Of a stretch of DNA of 64,000 nt, positions 1 to 9,894 are shown in pieces. The notes under the pieces were generated by a model that saw nothing but the letters and a program-made list of their open reading frames with translations, was not told the origin of the DNA and ran no database searches. The stretch comes from Pyropia haitanensis (Eukaryota > Rhodophyta > Bangiophyceae > Bangiales > Bangiaceae), in NCBI GenBank assembly GCA_008729055.1, contig SDUX01000007.1:3478090-3542089 (forward strand). Direction: 5' to 3'. The translations under genes and the position numbers were made by a program. Position 1 is the first letter of the stretch; each line of letters begins with the position of its first letter.

Positions 1-92
1 GGTGCGTGTGCACGTGAGCCTTGTGATTATTTTTGGTGACGAGGACGGCTCGTGAGTGCAGACGGCCCGCCGCTTCCGTTCAGTACTGTAGC

Positions 93-914
93 CAGGGTTG
101 GCACCTTGAGATTCAATCAAACCAAATCAAGGTTGAATTAGCATTGAATTCAATGAAGGTGGGCAGAGGGCAGATTGAATTCAACACGAAACGTGGCGCA
201 ACGTGGCGGACTTGCTGCGCAGATCCAGTCAAGACCTAGTTGCGGGCACCACGCGGCGCGGTGGCGATCATGGCGGGCCCACTCGACGTGTGTCCCCCGT
301 CGACTTTAGAAAGCACGCAACATACGTGACGCGGAAGCAGTGGGGGTAGCTCCGGAGGATTAGCTTTACTGCGAGAGTCGTTTTTTTTGCAGACTTGTAC
401 CCTCGGTTTATCTTCTCGGAAATCACGTCAGCTTTGATCTACGATCGTCACGTTGAGGTAGGTCACGTTGGAAGTCATTTTCTTTTGTGCGCCAGGAGCG
501 GACGGCACGCTTGCAGTCAGAGCACACGGTCGCATACTCCCACACCGGGTCGGGCATGGTGACAAATACAGAAAGCCGAGGACGACCGACACAGTGAAGC
601 ACCTCACTGAGCGTCTGGCGGAGGTGGGTCTGCGTCGACAACGGCCAGCGCGCGAACATACTGAGCCGTTCCGGATCTCAGCTGCCGCAGCACTTGTGGC
701 TTTCCGCCAAGCCATTGACGCAGCACCTCGCTGTTGGCGGGTCACGGTCAAGTGGCAGGAAGTGGCGGGAGCACACCCGACAGTCCGCCACTCCAAGCGA
801 CAATTACACAAGATGTATCGTATAAGTATCCAACCATTCAACGTTGTTCAATTCATTGAATCGACATTTAATTCAATCGTCCAGAAGAGATTGGCATTGA
901 ATCTGCCAACCCTG
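93..914. mobile_element. Non-autonomous hAT-type DNA transposon
   Basis: The element starts with CAGGGTTGGCA at 93-103 and ends with its exact reverse complement TGCCAACCCTG at 904-914. CAGGG-type inverted termini are typical of hAT transposons. The 8 bases before it (85-92, ACTGTAGC) and after it (915-922, ACAGTAGC) differ at one position, as expected for an aged 8-bp hAT target-site duplication. Both ends carry clustered ATTCAAT/ATTGAAT subterminal motifs (about 110-186 on the left, 839-902 on the right), which resemble transposase-binding repeats. The middle is of ordinary GC content. I see no intact transposase in any frame, so it would have to be moved by an element elsewhere. Element type is inferred from termini and duplication only. 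Confidence 0.82.
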
Positions 915-1181
915 ACAGTAGCCTGGTGATGGACTTGTCATCGCCCTCACATATCCAAGGGGGAGGCCACACAGTCGGGTCAAATGCTGACACCGCGTCA
1001 CCACCAACCAGCCTCCCGCCAAGCCGCGGTCGAGCTGTGCCACCAACAGCTGCAGCGGCTCTGATCCTTCGACTCCCCTCACGGCCACCGTTGCGGTGCG
1101 TCTTCCTCACGCGCTACCCATCCATCCCCACACATCCCCACGCACAACCCCCCCCCCTGCCCAGACCCAAGAAGCGCAACC

Positions 1182-1971
1182 ATGGCTCCCACCCAGTACA
1201 CGCCTTCCCGTAGCCGCTTCATCTGCGTGTTTGCCGCCGCTGCGGTCGCGGTGGCGGTCGCCGCGGTGGTGACGGCCGCCGCGGTGGCGGCGGACACGGC
1301 GGCCGACCCGCGCGCCGGCTCCCCCCCCCCCCGCCGCCCGACGCGCCAGCCGCCGCGGCCGCACCCCCCCCCCCCCCCCCCCCCCCACCGAGTCTCCCGC
1401 CGAGTCTCCCGCCGAGTCTCCCGCCGAGTCCCCCGCCGAGGCAACGGCGGAGCCGCCGCCGACGCCCGACTTTGCCAAGATGCGCGTCCGCGCGCTCAAG
1501 GCGTTCCTGTCGGCGCGGGGCGTCGGCTGCGACGGGTGCGCGGAGAAGGCGGACTGGGTCAACCTGGCGCTGTCGTCGGCGGCGATGCCGACCCTGCCGC
1601 CGCCGCCGTCCCCGTCCCCGACGGCGTCGTCTGAGATGAGCACGGAGGACTGGGACAACCTGATGGCGTCGCTCAAGGCGTCCCGGGCGGGGGGCAAGGA
1701 CGAGTCCCCGCAGATGAAGCAGATGCGGGAGAGCCTCGAAAAGGCGGGCATCAACGTCGACAACCTGGACATGAGTGTCTTGGGCGGGCCTGGCCGGGGG
1801 GGTGCGGGGGGTAAGGGCGGCAAGGGCGGCAAGGGCGGCCAGGGAGGCAAGGGCGGTGACGCGGGGGTGGGCGTCGACGGCGCCGACGGCGTGGATGGGG
1901 CGGACGGCGTCGATGGGGCAGACGGCGCGGACGGGAAGGACGGCGCGGACGGGGCGCGGGTGGAGCTCTGA
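1182..1971 (+). CDS. ER-lumenal protein with MANF/CDNF-type SAP domain and collagen-like tail
   Basis: The start ATG at 1182 sits in a good context (AACCATGG). It is followed by a signal peptide with a strong Ala/Val hydrophobic core (residues about 12-38). After a Pro-rich stretch come four SPAE repeats and then a SAP-like segment, MRVRALKAFLSARGV-CDGCAEK-DWV (from 1480), matching the C-terminal domain of MANF/CDNF (LRVKELK...CKGCAEKSDY), including the CxxC. The protein ends in Gly-Lys-Gly and Gly-x-Asp triplets and the terminus RVEL, which resembles a weak KDEL-type ER retrieval signal. The signal peptide and SAP frames differ by one phase; the shift falls in the C tract at 1363-1386, so I join them as one gene of about 260 residues. 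An ER stress or folding role is inferred from MANF. The saposin-like N-domain of MANF is absent. Confidence 0.7.
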
Positions 1972-2130
1972 CCCGCCCGCCCGGCGGGTGCGGTGGCCCG
2001 CACGACCGGCCTGCTGCCCAGCCGCGGCCGCCGGGTGGCCCCGCGGGGGCTGCCGCGTGACGCCCGTGGTGGTAGCGTAGGGAGCCGCCGCCGCGCGTCG
2101 GTCTAGCCCGAGGTAGGTGTGCGTGTGTGC

Positions 2131-2167
<37 letters not shown>

Positions 2168-2802
2168 TGTGTGGTACGGACCGGACCGACCGTCCCGCTG
2201 CGACGGCTGTGGGGGCACCAACATTGGGAGCGCGCCGCCGTCGATTGCTGCCTGCGCTTGGCCGCGCCCACTTCGCCCGCGCACTGTGCCGCGGGCGCCA
2301 CGACGCCGGCCGCGCCCCCCGGCCGCCGCGACGACCGCCGAGAGTGGCCACCGCCGCGACCGCCGACCGGTGGCCGTCACACCTCCCAGCCCTTGCGCCT
2401 GCCAACCGGGGAGCAAAGGCGGCGCGAGCCGCCACCCCTACGCCAGCAAGGGTGCCCACCCCCACCCCCCCCCCCCCCTCCCTCACCCGCCTCCCTCCAA
2501 CTCCCGTTACGTCCCCCATCCCCCGCCTCCCCCCGTCACCCGCCCCCATCCACCGCCCGTCCCCTCCGCCACGCGCCGCCGACAGCGACAATACCCCCCA
2601 CCCGCTGCACCCATCGTCAGGCCACACCTACAGGCAGGCCGCCCACACCCCACGCCACGAGCGGGACGGCGGCGCGGCGGCCCCCCCCTCCCCCCCGCAC
2701 ACCCCCCAACCCCCTCCCCCCCCCCACCCCCACCCCACTCCACCCGTCCCCCCCCCACTTTCCTCAGCCCCCCCCCTACCCCCCCCCCCCCCCCACCGCC
2801 CC
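1972..2802. other. Intergenic, C-rich; no gene seen
   Basis: This lies between the convergent 3' ends of the MANF-like gene and the snRNP gene. It contains a TG microsatellite (listed separately) and long C-rich tracts. Long open frames run through it on both strands, but they are Pro/Arg/His low-complexity products of composition with no recognisable domain. Confidence 0.6.
2117..2174. repeat. TG dinucleotide microsatellite
   Basis: An almost uninterrupted TG run with a few TGCG and TGGG variants, just downstream of the MANF-like gene stop. Likely length-polymorphic. Confidence 0.95.
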
Positions 2803-3563
2803 CTACGCTGGCGGCGCGTACGCCACATGGAGCGGGTAGCCGCCCAGGGTCACCCCCCGCAGCCCGCCGAGCGCGACCGCCGCGTCCGTGGCGGTCGCAA
2901 ACTCGACCGTCGCGACGCCCGGCGAGCCGACCGTCGGCACCACCTCCTCAAAGCCCGAGTAGACGCGGAACGCGGGCGTCAGGCCCGCCCGCGCCGCGAC
3001 GCCCGTCGCAAAGCCGCCGACGGTGACGGCGAGGAAGCGGCTCGGCGGGTGGCCCGCCGCGGGGGGGGGGGGGGCGCCCGCGCTGCCGCCGCCGCCGCCG
3101 CCGCCACCGCCACCGCCGGTGCCGCCGCCGCCGCCGCCGCGGCCGGCGGCGACGCCTCTCCCTCTGCCAGCCCGCCCGCCGCGGGCGGCGCCCCCCCCCC
3201 GCCACCCTCCTCGACCGGCCGCGGCGGCCGCCGCACAAACGTGCCGTCCGCAATGGCCACCGCGTGCGCGGCCGCCCGCGCGGGCGCGACGCCCAGCGGG
3301 CGCGCCAAAAACGTTGCGCCCGCAACGGCGCGCGCGGCGGCCGCCGCGGCGGCCGCGTCGTCAAACGACACCCACGCCTGGCCGCGGCCGCGGCGGCCCG
3401 CCGCAACGTCCACCCCAACCACCCGCCCGTGGGGGGTGAAGAAGGCGTGCAGCAGCCGCCGCAGCCGCGGGCGGGACAGCTTCTCGTCCAGGTTGCGGAC
3501 GTAGAGGGTGGCACAGCTGGGGGGGGTGGGGGGGGGGGGGGGGGGGGGGGGGCGCCCCCACCG

Positions 3564-3606
<43 letters not shown>

Positions 3607-3772
3607 GGCGGCCGCCCCCCCCCCCACCGCCGCCGCCACCACCCCCACCGCCGCCGCCGCCAGCCGCAGCGGGAGGCGCGGCCGCCGTCGGTGGTGGCCG
3701 CCCCGCCGCCGCGGCGGGCCGCCCAGCGGTGGCGGCACGGCCAGCCGCGGCGACGGCGGGGGCGGCCGCCAT
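2803..3772 (-). CDS. U1A/U2B''-type spliceosomal snRNP protein, two RRMs
   Basis: RRM1 (about 3220-3515) reads TLYVRNLDEKLSRPRLRRLL, then FFTPHGRVVGVDV, RGQAWVSFD and GTFVRRP. It follows the U1A/U2B'' pattern ([20 protein letters not shown] ... RGQAFVIF ... GTF) residue by residue. RRM2 (about 2810-3050) has PSRFLAVTVGGF, GFEEVVPTVGSPGVATVEF and ALGGLRGVTLG, matching the C-terminal U1A RRM, and stops at 2803-2805. Such proteins bind loop II of U1 or loop IV of U2 snRNA in the nucleus. The start ATG at 3772 (context GCCATGG) opens MAAAPAVAAAG, followed by a Gly/Pro low-complexity leader. The frame changes phase at the G tract 3521-3552 and again at 3061-3072, so the gene is annotated across both. 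Whether it serves U1, U2 or both (as SNF in flies) cannot be told. Confidence 0.88.
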
Positions 3773-4730
3773 GGGGGGGCGCCGCCGCCCCGTCGGCGGC
3801 AGCGGCGGCGGCAGCGGCGGCGGCGGCGGCGGCGGCGGTGTGGCCGCCAACACGGAGGCGGCGGTGGGCCGGCGGGGTGCGGCGGTACGGCGGCGGGTGA
3901 CGGGAGGAGCAGAGCGGGAGGGGGGGGGGGGAGGGGGCAAGGGCGGAGGAGTGGCGGGGGCGGCGGCGCTCGGCAGGCGGGACGAGCGGGGCGGGGGGAG
4001 GGGGGGTGGGACGGCGAGTTGAACCACGCCGGTGTAGACAACTGGGGAAGGGAGGAGGGGGGGGAGAAGGGGGAGAGGAAGAGGGGGAGGGGGAAAGAGG
4101 CCAAAAGGAAGAGGGGGGGGGGAGGGGGGCGGGGGGGGAACAGGGGGAGGGGGGGGGGCGCGGGGGGGATGACAGAGGGGGAGCGGGCCGTGCCGGTCGT
4201 CTTGCGAGGGGTGGGGGCAGACGGCGCGCGCCCGACGCCGGCGGTCGGCCTGGCGGGCGCCGCCACCACGTCGGCGCGCCCACCGCCCCGCCCCTTGATC
4301 CGCCGCCCCGCCGCCGCCACGCGCCGCGGCGCCACACCCCCTCGCGCGCAGCCCACCCGACGGCGCCCTCCGCCGCCGCCACCCATCCCCCCCCCCCCCC
4401 CCGCCGCCCTCCCCCGCCGCGACGCACTCCCCCCCCCCCCCCCCCCCCCCCCACCCCCCACCTCCCGTGTGCACACACCCACCACCGCCCGCCGCCGCCA
4501 CCCACTCGGATCGTGTCGACGCGCCGCGGCGGCCCGCCGCGCGGGCGGGCGGGCGGCCGCCCCCCCCCCCCCCCCCGCCCGCCCCGCGGCGGCGGTGCCG
4601 CCGCCCGCCGCCGCCGCCGCCGCTGCGGCCGCCGCCGCCCGCAGCCGCCGCCGCGCCGCCGCTGCCGCCGCCGCCCGCCGTGCGCGCCCGCCGTTGGCAC
4701 GCCGCGCCGGCGGCGGTGGCGGTGGCGGCC
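3773..4730. other. Divergent intergenic region, G-rich then C-rich
   Basis: This lies between the divergent starts of the snRNP protein and the hydrolase and should hold both promoters. It contains GGGGA-rich purine tracts (about 3920-4170) and long C tracts (4388-4450). No TATA box or conserved domain was seen. The long open frames here encode only Arg/Pro/Ala runs. Confidence 0.5.
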
Positions 4731-5354
4731 ATGGCGGCGGCGCCGGCGGCGGCGGCCGCCGCCGCGTTTGTGCCGCCGCCGCCGGCCGCCGGCCGCACGG
4801 CGGGGCGGCCGCGGGCGGCCCCGCGGGCCACCCCGCGGGGCAGCTGGTGTGCGCCGCCCCGCGGCCGTGCCGCCGTCGCCGCCCGCCGCCGCGGCGCGTC
4901 CGCGTCCGCGTCCGCGTCCGCCGCTGCCGCCGGCCGCCCGCGGTGCGCGGCGGCGGCGGCGGGCGGCCCCCCCCCGGCGGTGACGGAGCGCACCGCGGTG
5001 CTGCCGACCGGGGTGAGGATGGCGTACTACTGGGCGGCCCCCCCCCCGGCGCCCCCCCCCCCGCGGCGCTCGTCGTTGCCCTCCACGGCTCGTGCCACGG
5101 CGGCTGGGCGTACGCGCCGGCGGTGCTGCCGGCGGCGGCGGCGGCGGGGTATGCGGCCGCCGCGCCGTCCCTGCGGGGGACCGCCGCGACCGCCGCGCCG
5201 CGCGGCGCGCGCGCCGTGACGGTCGGCGAGCACGTGGCGGACGTGGCGGCGCTCATCCGCGTCCTGACCGCCCCGGGGGGGGACGCCGCGGCGGCGGTGG
5301 CGGCGGCCGCGGCGGCGGCGGCGGCGACGACGACGGCGGCGGCGGCCGGCGACA

Positions 5355-5390
<36 letters not shown>

Positions 5391-5487
5391 TGCCCGTCTA
5401 CCTCGTCGCCCACTCGTTTGGCGCGTTTCCCGCCTACGCCTACGCCGCCGCCACGGCCGCCGCCGCCACTGACGCGGGCGACGGCAA

Positions 5488-5523
<36 letters not shown>

Positions 5524-5903
5524 CACCACGCCACGGTACCCCCTGGCGGGGCTCGCCCTGCTGGCGCCCGCCCCCCCCTCTGGCAACGACGCGCTGACGC
5601 GGCGGGTGGCGCGCGCGCGGGGCCTCGGCGTGTCGGCCGCCATCTTTGCCGCGTTTGCGCTGCGCCGCGTCGGCCGCGACGCGGCGCTCGCGCGGCGGGT
5701 GCTGTTTGGCGCCGCCACCCCCGACGCGACCGTCGCGGACGCGCTGCCGCGGCTCGCGGCGGACGCGGCGGGGGTGGGGCTCGACCTCCGCAACGTCCGC
5801 CGCGAGTGGGTGACGGGCGCCCGTGGCGGCGGCGGCGTCGGCACGGTCGCCGCCGCCGCCGCCGCCGCCGCCGCCGACGCCGCCGACGCGGACGCGGACG
5901 CGT

Positions 5904-5940
<37 letters not shown>

Positions 5941-6186
5941 GCCCCGGGGGAGGCCACCTGGGTCGCCGCCCGCCGCGCGACGGCGGGCGGCTGGCGCTCG
6001 TGGGTGGCCGCGGGGGGGGAGGACGTGGTCGTGGACGTGGCCGCCGCCGCCGAGGCCGCCGCGTTTATCGGCGCGCCCCCGCCGCGCGTGTACGACGGCC
6101 TCGCGCACGACCTGATGCTCGTCGCGGGGCGGGAGGCGGTCATTGCGGACCTGATCGCGTGGCTCGATGGGGCGGCCGCCGCGTGA
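4731..6186 (+). CDS. Alpha/beta hydrolase, probably plastid-targeted
   Basis: The N-terminus ([17 protein letters not shown], then Arg/Ser-rich) resembles red algal plastid presequences with an early Phe. The core has VTERTAVLPTGVRMAYYW, LVVALHGSCHGGWAY (oxyanion-hole HG), AGYAAAAPSLRG and LVAHSFGAFPAY. The last is the nucleophile elbow: Ser in A-H-S-F-G, with Ala in place of the usual first Gly. The C-terminal GLAHDLMLVAG supplies the catalytic His. This order (HG, nucleophile, cap, HDxM) is that of small alpha/beta-fold lipases and esterases. The substrate is unknown. The reading frame shifts phase at the C tracts 5039-5061 and at the G tract 5907-5939; the three frames together make a complete fold ending at TGA 6184-6186. 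A poly-Gly/Ala insertion interrupts the lid region. Confidence 0.8.
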
Positions 6187-6427
6187 GGGCCCGCGCCGGC
6201 TTGGCGGCTGCCGCGGCGACTCGTTTTTTTTTTTTTTGTCTTGTTTTTTTTTTTTTTGTTCTCCCCTCCGCTGCGCGGAAGACTGTTTGTGATGCCAAGG
6301 ACGACGGTGACCACCCGCACTGCAGACCGTCTCACACACACCCCCTGCGGCCGTCAGGCGCCACCAGCGTCCACGCCCGCCGCCACCGCCACCGTCGTGG
6401 CGACGGCCGCCAGCACCGCCAATCCCC

Positions 6428-6465
<38 letters not shown>

Positions 6466-7079
6466 GCCGCCACCGCCACCGCCCGCACCGCCGCCACGAC
6501 CGACGGTGACCACGGGGGCGGGGCGGTTCCGGGACAGGCACCGTACAGGGCGGTCGGCGCCGCCGTCGGCGGCGCGCGGCGGCCGGCCGTCGGGTCGCGA
6601 CGGGGCGGCCGGCCGTCGGCGGCGGGCGGCCCCAGTAGGCGCCATCCGCGGGACGGCGTCGGGTTGACCCGCAAAGAGGGGGCCGCGGCGGGCCCGCCAC
6701 GTGCACACTCGCGGCCCCCGTCGGAGTGATTCGCCGCGCCTCGTTGCCGGATCCCGAGGGCCCCCAGCGTGCAGATCCTGCCCCTGCGCCAGCACCACTC
6801 TCCACGTGGTCGCCGCCGCCCCTGTCCAGACGCCGCCGTCGGCGGGGCCCGCCCGCGCGCCGACCGGCGCGGCGGCTGGCGGCGCCGCGCGCGCCGACCG
6901 GCGCGGCGGCTGGCCGCGCCGCGCGCGCCGTTTGCACCGCGCCGACCGCGCCGCGGCCGCCGCCGTTGCCGCCGCGACCGCGGCGGCGCGCCGGCCGCCG
7001 CCCGCGGCCGCGTCGCGGGTGCCGCCGCCGCGCGTGCCGCCGCCGGCCGCCCCGCCGCGCGTCGTCGCGGCCCGCCCGC

Positions 7080-7137
<58 letters not shown>

Positions 7138-7532
7138 GGTCGCCGCCCGCCCCGGCCGACGCTCGCCACCCCCGCCGCCGCCCGGCCGACGCTCGCCACC
7201 CCCGCCGCCCGCCCGCCCGCCGCCCGCCGCCCGCCGCCGCCGCCGCCGCCGGCCGGTCGCCGCGGCCACCGCCACGACGCGTGTCGCGGCGGCGGCCAAC
7301 AACCCCCCGCGTGGCGTCGGACCCCCCCCCCCCACCCCCCCCCCCCCTCCCACTGGCGGCGAGCGCCGTCCCCCCCCCCCCCCCCTCACCCCCCCCCCCC
7401 CCCCCCCCCCCCGGCCCACCGCGGGTCCTTTTCCCCCTTTTTTTTTTTTTTTTTTCTTCTTCCCGCCGCCGCCCCCTTGCCCGGTTGCGAGCGGCCAACC
7501 GGCGGGAGGGGGGGGGGGGGGGGGGGGAGGGC
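6187..7532. other. Intergenic with poly-T tracts and CCG/GCC microsatellites
   Basis: Twin T tracts lie at about 6223-6257 just after the hydrolase stop. There is a GCC run at about 7078-7137, and a C tract plus a T tract (7437-7455) directly upstream of the next gene. No conserved protein is seen. The open frames are Arg/Ala/Pro-only on both strands. Confidence 0.5.
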
Positions 7533-8012
7533 ATGGCGCCGCTGCGGCGGTCCCGCCGCGGGGCGGCGGCGGCGGCGCCAGCGGCAGCCGCGGCGGCGGC
7601 ACCCGCCGCCGCCGACGGCGGCGGCGCCGTGCCGCCGGCGGCGCTCGCGCCGGGCACCCGCAAGACGCGGCGCGGGTCGGGCGCGGCGCTCGCCGCCGCC
7701 ACAGCGGCCGCCGCGGCGGCGGCGGCCGCCGCTCCCGCCGCGGCGGCGGCGGCGGCCCCCCCCGGGGCGGCGGCGGCGACGCCCACCGCCGCGGCGCCGC
7801 CGCCCGCGCCGGGCGGCAGCCGCTCGACGCCGCGCCGCGGCGGCCGTGCCGCCGCGGCTGCCGCCGACGCGGCGGCGGTGGGGAGCCCCTACTTCCCGGC
7901 GCCGCCCGCCGGGGCGGCCGCCCCTCGGCCGGCGGACCCCGTCCCGCGGTCGGCGACGCTGCCGGCCGTGGCGGCGCCGCCGCCCGCGGCCGCGTCGACC
8001 GCGTCGGCGGGG

Positions 8013-8058
<46 letters not shown>

Positions 8059-8651
8059 GCAAGGCGGTGGCGGATGCGGTGGCGAGGCGCGCCGAGGGGG
8101 GGGCCCCCGCGCCGGCCGCCCGCGCCGCGGCGGGGGCGGCGAGGAAGGGGGCGGCGGCGGCCGTGCAGCGGGCGGGGGCGGCGGCGGCTGCGCACGGGGC
8201 GGCGGCGGCGGCGGCGGCGGCGGCGCCCTTTATCACGCCCCCAAAGGGGGCACCCCCCCCCGACGGTGGGCCGCCGCCGCCGGCCGCCGCGACGGCGGCG
8301 ACCCCCCCCGCCGCCGCCCCCACCCCGCCCCCAGCGCCTGCCAGTGGCGGCGCGGCCGCGCGCGGGGCGTCCCCCCCCCCCAAGTGGACGCCCACCCAGC
8401 CGGTCGTGACGCCCGCCCCCGGCGCCGCGACGGCACCGTGGCCCGTCACGGAGCCCGCCGCGTTTGCCGACTACCGCCCCGCCCTCCTCCGCTCCGTGCC
8501 GCACCTGCGGCCACACCTGGCGGGGGGGGACACCGCGCCGGCGCGGGTGGTGGCGGTCGAGCAGGGGCGGCTGCTGGCGGGGCGGCGGCGTGACGGGGGG
8601 GCGGCGGCGGCGGCGGCGGCCGCCGCCCAGGGGGGGGGAGGGGGGGGGGGG

Positions 8652-8692
<41 letters not shown>

Positions 8693-9010
8693 GGGGGGGG
8701 CGGGCCGGGGCAAGCGCAAAGCGCCCGCCGCGGCGGTGGGGGAGGCGGGGGGGGCGGGAGGCGCGGCCGGCGGCTCCCCTGCGGCGGTCGCCGCCGACGC
8801 GGCGGTGCCGTCGGCGGCGGCGGTGGCGGCCGAGGCGGCGGCCGAGGCGGCGGCCGAGGCGGCGGCGGTGGTGGAGATCCAAGACGAGAGCGACGCGGGC
8901 GGGGGGGGGGGGGCGGCGCTGGGGGGGGGGGGACCAAGCGCGCCCGCCCGTCGCGGTCGTCGGTGAAGCGCCGGTACGTGGTGCCGTCGGATGAGAGTGA
9001 CTTTGAGTGA
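7533..9010 (+). CDS. Unknown Ala/Gly-rich basic protein with acidic C-terminus
   Basis: ATG 7533 (GGCATGG) starts MAPLRRSRRG, then long poly-Ala segments broken by more informative pieces: GTRKTRRGSG, STPRRGGR, SPYFPAP, PFITPPK, and a relatively complex stretch from about 8400 (TPTQPVVTPAPG, WPVTEPAAFADYRPALLRSV, ARVVAVEQGRLLAGRR). Near the end VVEIQDESD is followed, after a phase shift in the G runs at about 8900-8932, by GTKRARPSRSSVKRRYVV and PSDESDFE-stop. Alternating basic patches and acidic Ser-Asp/Glu motifs suggest a nuclear or chromatin protein, but I recognise no family. The gene model rests on codon-consistent GC use and non-random C-terminal motifs. Confidence 0.45.
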
Positions 9011-9438
9011 TCCTTTGTGCGGGGGGGGGGGGGGGGGGAGGGGCGTTTTGCCGCGCCGCCGCCGGCTGTGAATTGTTTTCTTTCTTTGGCTGGGGCGAGG
9101 GGGGGGGCGGGGGAGTTGTATGTACAGTGGCACGGCATGGGGTGCGGGGGGTGGGGCGGCGTGGACAGCGTACCCCTGCCGCGGTCTTGGTCGTCTTGGT
9201 CTGGTCTCTTGTACCAAAACCGTCGTGTGTGGGGTCAAGAACAGCGGACCCAACGTCGCAGTGGCAAGACGCCACCGGCCGTCGGCCGCCGACGCGGGGC
9301 GGCGAGGCGGTGGGGGTCGCCGCCGCCGCCCCACGGCCGACGCACACCCCTCACACCCTCGGCATCCCCCCAGACGTGCACTGCCCAACGCCGCGCCAGC
9401 TTGCCCGCTCCTCCCCCACCGTCCGCGTCCCCCCCCGC
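9011..9438. other. Convergent intergenic region; no gene seen
   Basis: This lies between the unknown protein (+) and the MAPEG gene (-). It is moderately GC-rich with a G tract at 9021-9040. No domain or RNA gene is recognised. Confidence 0.5.
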
Positions 9439-9894
9439 TCACAACACCTTGCCCGCCGCCGCCGCCTCCCCCGCCGCCGCCGCCCACAGGCGGAGGCACG
9501 ACCCCAAGCACAGCCCCCCGTACACCGCGGACCGCACGTACCCGCCGGTGCCGCACCACGCCTCCCCCCCCACGTACAGCACGTTGTACGCGACGCGGCC
9601 GACCACGTACTGCGTGGCGAGGCGGCCGAGGGTGGCGGCCGGCACGCCCGCCGCGACGCCCGCCGCGATGCCGCCCGCGTACAGGCCGAGCGTCTCGAGG
9701 TTGTTGGCGTGCGCCGCGCGCGCGCGGGCGACAAACGGCGGCACGTCCGCGGCGGTTTGGGACGTCCGCGGGAGGGCGTTGGAGAAGCGGCCGCTGCGGA
9801 TGGCCCAGCCGACGGACGCGACCAGGGGGGTCATCGCCAGGCCCGTCGCGACGAGCACCGACTGGAGCGGCCACGCGTGGTCTGGGGAGAGCAT
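9439..9894 (-). CDS. MAPEG-family membrane protein
   Basis: A 151-residue protein starting at ATG 9894 (MLSPDHAWPLQSVLV). It has an N-terminal hydrophobic segment, then RARAAHANNLETLGLYAGG, RLATQYVVGRVAYNVLYV and a C-terminal hydrophobic segment. Size, the R-x-x-A-x-x-N-x-x-E motif and about four membrane segments fit the MAPEG family (microsomal glutathione transferase / eicosanoid metabolism). These proteins act in the ER or outer organellar membranes, often conjugating glutathione to hydrophobic or peroxidised lipids. Which activity it has cannot be told. The open frame extends upstream of the ATG, but that part is Pro/Ser-rich and looks non-coding. Confidence 0.82.
   Translation of the reverse strand: MLSPDHAWPLQSVLVATGLAMTPLVASVGWAIRSGRFSNALPRTSQTAADVPPFVARARAAHANNLETLGLYAGGIAAGVAAGVPAATLGRLATQYVVGRVAYNVLYVGGEAWCGTGGYVRSAVYGGLCLGSCLRLWAAAAGEAAAAGKVL

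Noticed and set aside
423..841. Minus-strand frames inside the hAT element with scattered Cys (CSDCKRAVRSW) as a possible BED-finger or transposase remnant
   Set aside because: Only one C-x-x-C and no following His pair or hAT dimerisation motif; too weak to call coding.
1079..2416. Minus-strand Arg/Pro/His frames overlapping the MANF-like gene
   Set aside because: They are reverse-strand shadows of GC-rich coding and TG-repeat sequence.
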